Shown here: piece after piece, positions 23,834-31,384 of the stretch
Numbering within the stretch: the first letter of the stretch is position 1
Layout of the letters: every line of letters begins with the position of its first letter
Assembly (NCBI RefSeq): GCF_028716865.1
Contig: NZ_JAQUOY010000027.1
Location: forward strand, 1 to 32,293
DNA: 32,293 nucleotides
Source: Candidatus Methylomirabilis sp.
Lineage (GTDB): Bacteria; Methylomirabilota; Methylomirabilia; Methylomirabilales; Methylomirabilaceae
Direction: 5' to 3'
Translations under genes and position numbers: made by a program
The notes under the pieces: generated by a model
The model's input: only the letters and a program-made list of their open reading frames with translations
What the model was told of the DNA's origin: nothing
The model's database searches: none

Positions 23834-24492
23834 CACCCCTTGAGCCTCCCTAACCGGTCCACCTCGATCGAATCAAAATTCTCTTTGATGCGGTAGATGA
23901 ATACCTCCATGATCAGCACGGCAACCAGCACATCAAGGAAGACCCCCATCTCCACGATGAACGGCACCCCATACGTGGCCAGCAGCGCAAGGAGGAAGAT
24001 GCTGTTCTCCAGCATCAAGAAGCCGAGGATCTGTGTCAGCGCGCGTCGGCGATTCACCATCACGAAAAAGCCGATAAGCACGCCGGCAAAGGCGATCGGA
24101 ATAGCCTCAGCGGTAGGGAGCGGGTTTGACGCAGCAACAGGGGCCATCACGTAAAATGCGATCACGACTAAGCCTCCGCACACCACCAGCGTGGCGGGCG
24201 TGCCCAGATATGGCAAGGCAGCCCGCTGCAAACCGATCTTCATCACGGCGCGATTGAGGACGCGGGGAATGATGAACACCTTTAAGAGCACCAGTACCAG
24301 CGCAACACTGGTCAACTCAACGCTTTTCGTGAACGCGGCGACGGCCGCCGCCAGAATGGCCAGGACCACTGATTGCATCGCGAATATTCGGACCTGTCCG
24401 GCCAGATCCCTGCGCACGATCAGCAGGAATGCCGTGCCCAGCATCGCGAACGAGAGTAGCGTGACCAGCCTTGGAAAGAGTATGGTGAACAT
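23833..24492 (-). CDS. hyfE: Hydrogenase-4-like membrane subunit (HyfE)
   Basis: A 219-residue hydrophobic protein with about seven helices, of the HyfE family, which combines a NuoK-like region with additional helices. The conserved part reads RALTQILGFLMLENSIFLLAL (NuoK-like, with the buried glutamate in LEN), and the C terminus is charged (EVFIYRIKENFDSIEVDRLGRLKG). The open frame extends far upstream into hyfC, but ATG 24492, 17 bases after the hyfC stop, gives a normal N terminus (MFTILFPRLVTLLSF). It probably forms the lateral link between the antiporter-like subunits and the proximal membrane module. Confidence 0.9.
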   Translation of the reverse strand: MFTILFPRLVTLLSFAMLGTAFLLIVRRDLAGQVRIFAMQSVVLAILAAAVAAFTKSVELTSVALVLVLLKVFIIPRVLNRAVMKIGLQRAALPYLGTPATLVVCGGLVVIAFYVMAPVAASNPLPTAEAIPIAFAGVLIGFFVMVNRRRALTQILGFLMLENSIFLLALLATYGVPFIVEMGVFLDVLVAVLIMEVFIYRIKENFDSIEVDRLGRLKG

Positions 24493-24509
24493 CGCTCTGC
24501 GCACCCGGC

Positions 24510-25454
24510 CTATTTCACGAACAGGAACGAGATGACCGCCAACAGGGCAAGCGCAAATGACCCGCTTAACAGCGCCGGCAGGCGGAATAGCCGCAACTTG
24601 GCCACCGCCGTCTCGATCGCCGCGATCCCTACTGCGAGTGTGCCCACTTTCACGACAAGCGCGACAAAGGCCACAGTCAGCGCCGCCGGCGTGACCGCCA
24701 TCGCGACGCCCCACGGAAAGAATAGGTTCGAGAGCAGCGCCAGGAAGATCAGGAGCTTCATCCCTGCGGCCCACTCGATCAGCGCCAGGTGCCGTCCCGA
24801 ATACTCCAGAATCATCGCCTCGTGGATCATCGTCAGTTCCAGATGCGTTGCAGGATTGTCAACCGGCAATCGTCCCGTCTCTGCAAGGGCCACGATAAAG
24901 AACGCGACGAATGCCAGCAGGTGGCCGGGATTGAGCAGCAAAAGCGAGTCATCTGCTCCGCGCCTGACAATCTCATCGAGGCCCGTATTCCCGACACGCA
25001 AGGCAATCGCGAAGATCGCGATCATCACGGTCGGCTCAGCCAGGGCGGCAACGGCCATCTCACGGCTCGAGCCCATGCCGCCGAACGCGCTGCCGGCATC
25101 AAGACCTGCCAGCGCCAGGAAGAAGGTGCCAAGCAGAAAGAGATACATCAGCACGATGATATTGCCGATAAAGCCGAGCGGGGTCAGGGTCGTGAGAAGG
25201 GGCACCAGAAGCGATGACAGCAGCATCGTCGCCACCAGCAGATACGGTGTGAACCGAAAGATCCACGAGGTAGTCTCCGACACGACTGCCTCTTTCACCA
25301 GGAGTTTGCGAAGATCGGCATATGGCTGCAGCACGCCTGCACCGCGTCGGCCCTGGAGCCTGGCTTTCACCCGCCGAACCAGCCCCACCAGAAGCGGTGC
25401 GCCAAGTCCGACCAGAAGCAACTGGATCGCTTCGATCAGAATCTGTGTGAGCAT
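24510..25454 (-). CDS. hyfC: Hydrogenase-4-like membrane anchor (HyfC/NuoH-like)
   Basis: A 314-residue protein with about eight helices, of the NuoH/HycD/HyfC family that anchors the hydrophilic arm. Family hallmarks are clear: RRGAGVLQPYADLRKLLVKE in loop 1, FGGMGSSREM, and the acidic cytoplasmic loop AETGRLPVDNPATHLELTMIHEAM. In complex I this subunit forms the quinone chamber; here the LTMIHEAMILEYSGR continuation is of the hydrogenase type. It starts 6 bases after the hyfB stop. Confidence 0.94.
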   Translation of the reverse strand: MLTQILIEAIQLLLVGLGAPLLVGLVRRVKARLQGRRGAGVLQPYADLRKLLVKEAVVSETTSWIFRFTPYLLVATMLLSSLLVPLLTTLTPLGFIGNIIVLMYLFLLGTFFLALAGLDAGSAFGGMGSSREMAVAALAEPTVMIAIFAIALRVGNTGLDEIVRRGADDSLLLLNPGHLLAFVAFFIVALAETGRLPVDNPATHLELTMIHEAMILEYSGRHLALIEWAAGMKLLIFLALLSNLFFPWGVAMAVTPAALTVAFVALVVKVGTLAVGIAAIETAVAKLRLFRLPALLSGSFALALLAVISFLFVK

Positions 25455-25460
25455 CTGCCT

Positions 25461-27476
25461 TTAACCCGCCAGCGCCAGCAGGACCACCAGCGCGACCAGG
25501 ATATACAATAAGTAGAGGTGCACACTCCCAGACTGTACGATACGGGCGCGATGTGAGGCCCATTGCACAAGCCGAGACATCGGGCCATAGAGCGCCTCGT
25601 CGAATATCGAGCGGGCCTCATTGCGGTAGGTGATCGTCTCGACAAAAAAGGGCGATTCCGGATGGAACCGGATGTCCAACTCCTTCACCGGACGGTATAA
25701 GAGACCAAACACCCGCTTGAACGGATTGGCGAACGCTGTCGAGGTATATTCAAATCGCGATGTCTGCAACGCGCGACCGCATCCCCATGTCTCGTACGCG
25801 CGACGGCGCGCGTTCGCGCCGATGATACGTAAGGCCACCAGGACCAGCGCGAGCAGCGAGGTCAGCGCGACCGCGATCCACAGCGGCGATGCCATGGCGA
25901 ACGCGCCGTCGGCGACGATGACGTCCCAGTTGAAGTGCGCGTCTGTATGCGCCCCTGTCAGATCGGCCGCTGTCGCATTTAAAAGGCGCAACAAGCCAAC
26001 CGGCGCCACCCCGAGTACCAGGCACGCGACCGCCGACATCCCCATCGCCCCACGCATCATCCACGGCACCTCCCGCGCCCGTTTGGCGTATTCGCTGCGC
26101 GGGAGCGCCAGAAAGGTAATGCCGAAGGCTTTCACGAAGCAGGCCGCTGCAAGTCCGCTCGTTAATGCGAGCGCGGCGACGACCGCTGCGAACAGCAGAT
26201 TGGTTCCCGTCGCGGAGATCTGGAAGCTGAGCAGAAGCGATTGAAACAGCAGCCATTCGCTGATAAAGCCGTTGAATGGCGGCAGCGCCGCAATCGCCAC
26301 CGAGCCGATGAGAAAATAGGCGGCCGTCTGCGGCATCCGCTTGATGAGCCCGCCAAGCTCTTCCATATTGCGGGTTCCGGTCGCATGCACGACTGCGCCG
26401 GCGCCCATGAAGAGGAGGGGCTTGAACGTGGCGTGATTCACCGTGTGATATAGGCCCGCCACCAGCGCCAGCGATGCCAGCGCATCGAGGTGATAACTCT
26501 GAAACAACATCCCTCCCCCTACCCCGAGTAGGATGATGCCGATATTCTCAACGCTGGAATAGGCGAGCAGGCATTTCAGGTCCTGTTCCACCAACGCATA
26601 TAATACGCCGAGTACCGCGCTTATCGCTCCGACGACCAGGATTGCGCCGCCCCACCAGGATGGGCCTACCCCGAGCCAATCGAACCCGATCCGCACAAGC
26701 CCGTAGATACCAAGCTTGATCATCACCCCGGACATCATGGCCGACACATGACTGGGCGCCGCCGGATGGGCCTTTGGAAGCCAGATGTGCAAGGGAATCA
26801 CCCCCGCTTTTGTGCCGAACCCGAGCGCCAGCAAGGCGAATACCGCATAGCGCATCGGTTCGCTCACGGTCACCGATGCGGCGCGCCATTCACCCAGGTC
26901 CATCGTACCGGTTGCGCGGGCCATCAAGAGGAAGCCAACGAACAGGCATGCGAATCCCGCATGCGTCATGACGAAATACACCCAGCCCGCATGTTGCGTC
27001 TCCCCATGCTCAGCCTCTGTCATCACGAGAAAATACGATGCCAGCGACATCACCTCCCACATGAGCAGAAATGTCAGCGCGTTGCGGGCCAGGACGACGA
27101 GCACCATCCCGGCGAGGAAGGCATTGAACCCACACCCCATTCCCGCCAGCGAATGCCTTCCCTCATAGTCTCGGGTGTAGGCGATCGCATAGAGCGCGGA
27201 GGGGATCGCCGCCACCGCAATGACCAGAATAAAGAACGCGCTGAGGCGATCTATGCCGAGGGAGAATCCGCCGACAGGGAGGAGCGCCGGGATTATCACA
27301 CCCAGCGTGCCGCCCGCCAGGCCCGCCGCGCCCAACGCGAGGGTTCCTATAGCGCCGACGAGCGCGCACGCGTGTCCCACCAGTCGCGATACGCGCGGCC
27401 AGGGCGCCGTCAGCAACGCCCCCGCTGCGCCGATGCCGAAGCACGCGAGCGTCAGGAGCAACAGATTCAGCGTCAT
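25461..27476 (-). CDS. hyfB: Hydrogenase-4-like antiporter subunit (HyfB/NuoL-like)
   Basis: A 671-residue membrane protein with about 16 hydrophobic segments. Its Proton_antipo_M core has a glutamate in LLMWEVMSLASYFLVMTE, lysine in GFGTKAGVIPLHIWLPKAHPAAP and lysine in YHTVNHATFKPLLFMGAG. The longer C-terminal part (about 480-671) contains further helices, as in HyfB. ATG 27476 lies 4 bases after the small-subunit stop; a GTG at 27500 would overlap that gene. This is the largest ion-translocating subunit of the complex. Confidence 0.94.
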   Translation of the reverse strand: MTLNLLLLTLACFGIGAAGALLTAPWPRVSRLVGHACALVGAIGTLALGAAGLAGGTLGVIIPALLPVGGFSLGIDRLSAFFILVIAVAAIPSALYAIAYTRDYEGRHSLAGMGCGFNAFLAGMVLVVLARNALTFLLMWEVMSLASYFLVMTEAEHGETQHAGWVYFVMTHAGFACLFVGFLLMARATGTMDLGEWRAASVTVSEPMRYAVFALLALGFGTKAGVIPLHIWLPKAHPAAPSHVSAMMSGVMIKLGIYGLVRIGFDWLGVGPSWWGGAILVVGAISAVLGVLYALVEQDLKCLLAYSSVENIGIILLGVGGGMLFQSYHLDALASLALVAGLYHTVNHATFKPLLFMGAGAVVHATGTRNMEELGGLIKRMPQTAAYFLIGSVAIAALPPFNGFISEWLLFQSLLLSFQISATGTNLLFAAVVAALALTSGLAAACFVKAFGITFLALPRSEYAKRAREVPWMMRGAMGMSAVACLVLGVAPVGLLRLLNATAADLTGAHTDAHFNWDVIVADGAFAMASPLWIAVALTSLLALVLVALRIIGANARRRAYETWGCGRALQTSRFEYTSTAFANPFKRVFGLLYRPVKELDIRFHPESPFFVETITYRNEARSIFDEALYGPMSRLVQWASHRARIVQSGSVHLYLLYILVALVVLLALAG

Positions 27477-27480
27477 CGTT

Positions 27481-28053
27481 TCACTGAGTGTTATCGTCAC
27501 TTACCGAACCATCCCTGGGTCGAACATCCTGATGGTTCCCGCGGCTCTCAAGCGCCGCCAGGATTCCGACCAGGATCATCTGCGGGGGTGGCGGGCAGCC
27601 ACCAACGACCAGATCGACCGGCACAATCGCCGACACGGGCCCGACGACCCCATAACCGCCCGCGAAGATTCCGCAATCCCTGGCGCAGTCGCCGATGGCG
27701 ATCACGATCTTTGGGTCAGGGGTCGCATCATAGGTGCGCCTGAGAGGGCCGGCCATATTGCGTGTCACCGGACCCGTCACCAATAAACAATCGGCATGGC
27801 GCGGTGAGGCGACGAAGTGCATTCCATAACGCTCCAGATCATAGTAGGGGTTATTCAGCGCGCCGATCTCCAGCTCACACCCGTTGCACGAGCCCGCGTC
27901 CACTTCGCGGATATGCAGCGAGCGACCAAAAAGACGCCGTGCGCGCTCCTCAATCTGCCGTGCAATGGTCTCGATCTGCGCGTCGTGACCCGGTCGCAGC
28001 AACGGCTCGGTCACTACGGGTGTCTTCCAGATCTTTCTTATCAGTGTCAGCAT
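27481..28053 (-). CDS. hyfI: Hydrogenase-4-like small Fe-S subunit (HyfI/NuoB-like)
   Basis: A 190-residue protein of the NuoB/HyfI family that carries the proximal 4Fe-4S cluster. Four ligand cysteines are in place: C56 and C59 (GSCNGCE), C123 (IGDCARDC; C127 is also present) and C153 (GGCPPPP). An electron path to the large subunit is therefore kept even though the Ni-Fe site is not. ATG 28053 begins with the family-typical short N terminus; the frame is open to 28167 but runs into a repeat. It is the first gene of the operon, 157 bases after the arsR-type gene. No gene for an extra ferredoxin-like subunit (HyfA/HyfH) follows. Confidence 0.93.
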   Translation of the reverse strand: MLTLIRKIWKTPVVTEPLLRPGHDAQIETIARQIEERARRLFGRSLHIREVDAGSCNGCELEIGALNNPYYDLERYGMHFVASPRHADCLLVTGPVTRNMAGPLRRTYDATPDPKIVIAIGDCARDCGIFAGGYGVVGPVSAIVPVDLVVGGCPPPPQMILVGILAALESRGNHQDVRPRDGSVSDDNTQ

Positions 28054-28114
28054 CTCGATGCGACTTCTCTCATTGCTGTACCAGTGTCGTGAGTCCAACG
28101 CCTCTTGACGGTCA

Positions 28115-28191
28115 CCGTTTACCCTGAGCCTGTCGAAGGGTGCAGTATTGTAGCTAGTTCCGCTCATGCTCGACTAGCTCGGCACGAACGG
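28115..28191. repeat. Inverted pair of REP-like intergenic repeats
   Basis: The left unit (28115-28141, + strand) begins CCGTTTACCCTGAGCCTGTC and the right unit (28160-28191, - strand) begins CCGTTCGTGCCGAGCTAGTC; both follow the pattern CCGTT...GAGCnnGTCGA. Units of this type, with the core GAGCYTGTCGA, are found between genes in many unrelated bacterial genomes. The two face each other around TAGCTAG and may form a cruciform or mRNA hairpin between arsR and the hyf-type operon. Confidence 0.7.
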
Positions 28192-28209
28192 TAATTGCAG
28201 GCCGCTACA

Positions 28210-28560
28210 CTAGCGGCGCCTGGGTGTTTGCGTCTGCTCGAGTCGTATCTCCTCAAGCATCCCGCGAACACCGATCAGGTGGTTGTTGAAGATCTCTCTG
28301 GCCGCGTCAAGCAGCTTAAAGATGGCGTGGTCGCTGACGGAATAGTAGACATTCGATCCCTCTTTGCGGGCCGCCACGATGCCCTTATTACGAAGAACCG
28401 CAAGCTGCTGAGAGGCGTTGGCGGGTTCGACGCCGAATCGCTGGCTGATCTCGTTCACCGTGAGCTCTCCCGTCCGCAACGCATCAAGGATCGAGATCCT
28501 CAACGGGTGGGCCAGCGCCTTAAAGAATTCCGCCTTGAAATTACTGAGTTGTTGTCTCAT
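28210..28560 (-). CDS. ArsR/SmtB-family winged-helix regulator
   Basis: A 116-residue DNA-binding protein (126 from GTG 28590). The ArsR fold is clear: FFKALAHPLRISILDALRTGELTVNEISQRFGVEPANASQQLAVLRNKGIV in sequence from about residue 12, with the recognition helix ANASQQLAVL and the wing GSNVYYSVSD. The metal-binding cysteine box of ArsR (ELCVCDL) is absent (ELTVNEI), so metal sensing through that site is unlikely; other effectors or redox sensing are possible. It lies upstream of the hyf-like operon on the same strand and probably regulates it and itself (inference). Confidence 0.9.
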   Translation of the reverse strand: MRQQLSNFKAEFFKALAHPLRISILDALRTGELTVNEISQRFGVEPANASQQLAVLRNKGIVAARKEGSNVYYSVSDHAIFKLLDAAREIFNNHLIGVRGMLEEIRLEQTQTPRRR

Positions 28561-28592
28561 CCGTTTCCCAACGCCTGAAAGAATGCACACTA

Positions 28593-28604
28593 TTGCATCT
28601 GCAA
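28593..28604. promoter_or_regulatory. 12-base palindrome, candidate ArsR-type operator
   Basis: TTGCA-TC-TGCAA: perfect 5-base arms around TC, between the predicted -10 box and the regulator's start, where an autorepressor would block transcription. Confidence 0.5.
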
Positions 28605-28614
28605 GTATGCTTAT

Positions 28615-28643
28615 ATCTTATATCCTCTGTTTACGCTCGTCAA
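28615..28643 (-). promoter_or_regulatory. sigma-70 promoter of the arsR-type gene and possibly the operon
   Basis: On the - strand, TTGACG (28643-28638, 5 of 6) and TAAGAT (28620-28615, 4 of 6) with a 17-base spacer. An alternative -10, TATAAG, would have a 15-base spacer. Transcription begins near 28608, next to the palindrome at 28593-28604. Confidence 0.6.
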
Positions 28644-28701
28644 GTATCCACGTCAGCCATCGCTCGCACTTTTACCGAAAGAGTCGCGCTGCCTGGATTC
28701 C

Positions 28702-28712
28702 TGGTATACAAT
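28702..28712 (+). promoter_or_regulatory. Possible extended -10 promoter of the methyltransferase gene
   Basis: TGGTATACAAT contains a TG one base before TATACA, and TACAAT in a shifted register (28707-28712, 5 of 6). No convincing -35 box is found. Divergent from the arsR-type promoter. Confidence 0.35.
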
Positions 28713-28734
28713 GCGACAGGAATAAGGAGGATCG

Positions 28735-29445
28735 ATGGTCGAGTGGAAGCGACAGCGGATCGAGCGGGCCTATCGGTCCGGCGAAGGGCGCGAGGCGATA
28801 CACGGCGGTCTCAGCGACACGCTCCTGCGCCTCATCCGGGAAGAACCGCTGCGCGAGCGGACGGTGCTGGATGTCGGGTGCGGCAATGGGCGCTTGACCT
28901 TTGCCCTGGCGCAAGAGGTCGGCCGGATCATTGGGATCGACTGGTCGGAGCAGGTAATCCAGGAGGCCCGCCGACGCGCCGGCGCCCTTGGCCTGAACCA
29001 TGTCACGTTTGTGTGCGACGATGCCGAGCGGGTCGAATATGGCAAATTTGGTCCGATCGATCTGGTGGTCGCCCATCTCTGCATGTCTAACGCAATCCTG
29101 GAGCGAGCGGCCGCGGTCCTGGTACCGGGCCGCTTCATGGCCTTTGCGACCCTTCACCGAGATCAATGGAAGGAGAGCGGCAGAAGCTCCCGATTCGCCT
29201 ATGGAGAGGAGGATGTCGATCTGGCGCTGACAGCGGTGGGATTCGACCCCGTCTATCTCGAGGTCGAGCATGAGGTGCTCTCTTTTACCGCCTCCGATGA
29301 CGCCCTGGCTTACGTGGAGGCCTCAGGTCTCACTGAGAAATGGCAGACCGATAGCCGCTGGGAGGGGTTTCTCGCGTATCTGAAGCGCGGCGGGAGAGAA
29401 TTAACGATCCGGGCCCGTGTCAATGTGAAGGCGCGCCGCCGGTGA
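28735..29445 (+). CDS. Class I SAM-dependent methyltransferase
   Basis: A 236-residue protein with a strong AAGGAGG site 4 bases upstream. The Rossmann-type SAM site is visible: motif I VLDVGCGNGRLTFAL (about 44-58), acidic residue D69 in GIDWSEQ, motif II around VCDDAERVEY, and VVAHLCMSN. The substrate is unknown; the N-terminal helix KRQRIERAYRSGEGREAIHGG and C-terminal helices provide no family I can name (UbiE/Methyltransf_11/25-like). It is transcribed away from the arsR-type gene, and its 3' end overlaps the 3' end of queG by 26 bases in the opposite direction. Confidence 0.88.
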   Translation: MVEWKRQRIERAYRSGEGREAIHGGLSDTLLRLIREEPLRERTVLDVGCGNGRLTFALAQEVGRIIGIDWSEQVIQEARRRAGALGLNHVTFVCDDAERVEYGKFGPIDLVVAHLCMSNAILERAAAVLVPGRFMAFATLHRDQWKESGRSSRFAYGEEDVDLALTAVGFDPVYLEVEHEVLSFTASDDALAYVEASGLTEKWQTDSRWEGFLAYLKRGGRELTIRARVNVKARRR

Positions 29446-30598
29446 GCGCCTGCGCAATCTCGACTTTTACGTCGGGATCGGTCTCGCGAGCAAGCGCCTC
29501 GTCGAGCGCCGCACGCGCCTCAGTCGTGCCGGTCCGTCCTAAGGCCCAGGCGGCATGACCCCGGACCAGCGGCTCCGGATCGGAGAGGAGCCGTGCCAGA
29601 GCCGGGATCGATTCCGCGGAGCCCAGGTTACCCAGCGCCACTGCCACGTTTCGCAAAACGCCCCGCCGCTTTGACCGCTTGAGCGGGCTCCCCTTGAACC
29701 ACGACCGAAACTGTTCGTCGTTCAGTGCAAGGAGAGGGATCAACTCCGGCGCATGAAGGCCCTCACGGGGCTGAAAAGCAGGCTCCTTCGAGGCCTCGAT
29801 ATTGACATTATACGGGCAGACCTCCTGGCAGATATCACAGCCAAAGATGTGACTGCCGATCAGTGGCCGTATCTGTGCCGGGATACTGCCCTTCAACTCG
29901 ATCGTCAGGTACGAGATGCAGCGACGGGCATCCAGTCGATACGGGCCGACAAAGGCGTCGGTCGGACAGGCCTTCAGGCATAGATCGCACGAACCGCACC
30001 GGTTCCTGATCGGCTGATCTGCCGGCAGTTCGAGGCTCAGAAACAGCTCGCCCAGAAAAAAATACGAACCGTGCTTTGGAGAGATGAGGAGCGTATTCTT
30101 GCCGATCCACCCGATTCCCGCCAGGCCAGCGAACCCCTTCTCCAACACCGGCCCGGCATCGACGTAGGCCTTGCCCTGAACCTCTTCGCCGACGGTATTG
30201 CGAATCCATCCGAGCAGCGCGTCAAGTCGGCTCTCAAAGACCGTGTGATAGTCCTCTCCCCATGCATAGCGGGAAATCCATCCCTTGGGCGCACCCGCCT
30301 GGTGTGTCTCGCGCGGAAAGGGGGTGTAGTAGTTCATGGCGACAGAAACCACCGAACGCGCCCAGGGAAGCCACGTACTCGGGTGGCGTCGGGCCTGCTC
30401 AGTACGCGTCATATAGGCCATCTCGCCGCCATACCCCTCTTGCAGCCAATCGGCGAACGACTGTTCATGGGGAGGGTCGCTGACCGACGAGATCCCGACC
30501 AGCTCGAACCCCAGCCTGTGGGCCTCTTCTTTGATCGCCTGAGTCAACTGCTCAGGACTCTGCACGACCATGTCGCAATCCTGTTGATTCGTGCCCAT
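29420..30598 (-). CDS. queG: Epoxyqueuosine reductase QueG with C-terminal HEAT repeats
   Basis: A 392-residue cobalamin- and Fe-S-dependent enzyme for the last step of queuosine synthesis in tRNA (epoxyqueuosine to queuosine). The catalytic aspartate is D147 in YVDAGPVLEK, followed by GIGWIGKNT. Two 4Fe-4S clusters are held by C201, C204, C207 and C211 (CGSCDLCLKACP) and by C227, C254, C257 and C261 (CDICQEVCP). HEAT-type repeats follow from about 310 (RGVLRNVAVALGNLG and VRGHAAWALGRTG). It starts 6 bases after the DUF72 gene; ATG 30571 is an alternative start. The 3' end overlaps the convergent methyltransferase gene. Confidence 0.96.
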   Translation of the reverse strand: MGTNQQDCDMVVQSPEQLTQAIKEEAHRLGFELVGISSVSDPPHEQSFADWLQEGYGGEMAYMTRTEQARRHPSTWLPWARSVVSVAMNYYTPFPRETHQAGAPKGWISRYAWGEDYHTVFESRLDALLGWIRNTVGEEVQGKAYVDAGPVLEKGFAGLAGIGWIGKNTLLISPKHGSYFFLGELFLSLELPADQPIRNRCGSCDLCLKACPTDAFVGPYRLDARRCISYLTIELKGSIPAQIRPLIGSHIFGCDICQEVCPYNVNIEASKEPAFQPREGLHAPELIPLLALNDEQFRSWFKGSPLKRSKRRGVLRNVAVALGNLGSAESIPALARLLSDPEPLVRGHAAWALGRTGTTEARAALDEALARETDPDVKVEIAQALTGGAPSH

Positions 30599-30604
30599 TG
30601 ACGC

Positions 30605-31384
30605 TTACCGTACTACCTTGAGGGCTCGCGCTCGTAGCGGTTTCGCCTTCTCCCCCAGCAGCGCCTGGAATCGAATCGCGTCCTCGGCCATCAAGAGATT
30701 ATTGAACAGGCAGTAGGTGGGGAGATCATTCTTGTACACCGTCTTCAGCCGCTCAAGGTCCTGATCGGTGTGAACGTACCGGTAGCCGGTAAGGCCGTGC
30801 AGCCGATAGTAGCGGATCGGGCCATACAGCGACGGCTCCTTGAGCGGATCGACCACGTGGACCAACTCTAACTCGCGACAGAGTCCCTGGATCAGATCCG
30901 CCGTCCAGGCACCGCGTGGCTCCCAGGCAGCTTGCCAGCCGGCGCGGTCGACGCTGGTGAAGAAGGCGCGCAGGTTCGCGATATGTTCGGACGTCGGCGT
31001 GAAGCTCGGCGGGCACTGGAAGACGATGATCGAGGCGCCCAGGGCTGCCGCGAATGCCCGCGTCTGGGCCCAGGCTTCGAAGACTTCCTCGGTGGGCCGA
31101 AACGCGCCGTAGCGATCTTTCGATTCAGGTGAGATCGGCTTGGTGAGGCGGCGATAGGTCGGGCTTGACGGCTCGTGCGTGATGAGCTGCCATGCCTTCA
31201 TCGTAAACTCGAACCCGGTCGGCGCCCCGGCTTGCCACCGTACCCCTGTGCTGAGCCGCGGCAATTTGTAAAAGGTCTGCTGGATCTCAACAACCGGGAA
31301 GGTGTTGTAGTACTCCTGCCGGCCCATCGCGAAGCCGCAGGTCCCGATCTTGGCATGGCCCGCGCTTGGATCAGCAGTGGCTAT
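30605..31384 (-). CDS. DUF72 (YecE-like) family protein, apparent ATA start
   Basis: About 259 residues of the DUF72 family, a TIM-barrel fold of uncertain function. The family start IGTCGFAMGRQEYYNTFPVVEIQQTFYKLP is visible, followed by FEFTMKAWQLITH and FQCPPSF, then YYRLHGLTGY and YCLFNNL. No ATG, GTG or TTG lies in frame near the proper N terminus. An ATA codon (31384-31382) overlaps the TAG stop of the preceding gene, with AAGGAG 7 bases upstream. The first conventional in-frame ATG (31465) would add 27 residues lacking DUF72 similarity and overlap the neighbour by 85 bases. I prefer ATA; an assembly error at this base is an alternative. Co-transcribed with queG. Confidence 0.85.
   Translation of the reverse strand: MATADPSAGHAKIGTCGFAMGRQEYYNTFPVVEIQQTFYKLPRLSTGVRWQAGAPTGFEFTMKAWQLITHEPSSPTYRRLTKPISPESKDRYGAFRPTEEVFEAWAQTRAFAAALGASIIVFQCPPSFTPTSEHIANLRAFFTSVDRAGWQAAWEPRGAWTADLIQGLCRELELVHVVDPLKEPSLYGPIRYYRLHGLTGYRYVHTDQDLERLKTVYKNDLPTYCLFNNLLMAEDAIRFQALLGEKAKPLRARALKVVR

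Noticed and set aside
24493-24774. 94-codon N-terminal extension of HyfE
   Set aside because: It is the NuoH-like gene read in a shifted frame, rich in R/G and without membrane character.
28181-28196. Sigma-54-like GGCACG followed by TTGCA
   Set aside because: The spacer is 8 bases instead of the required 4, and it points away from the complex operon.
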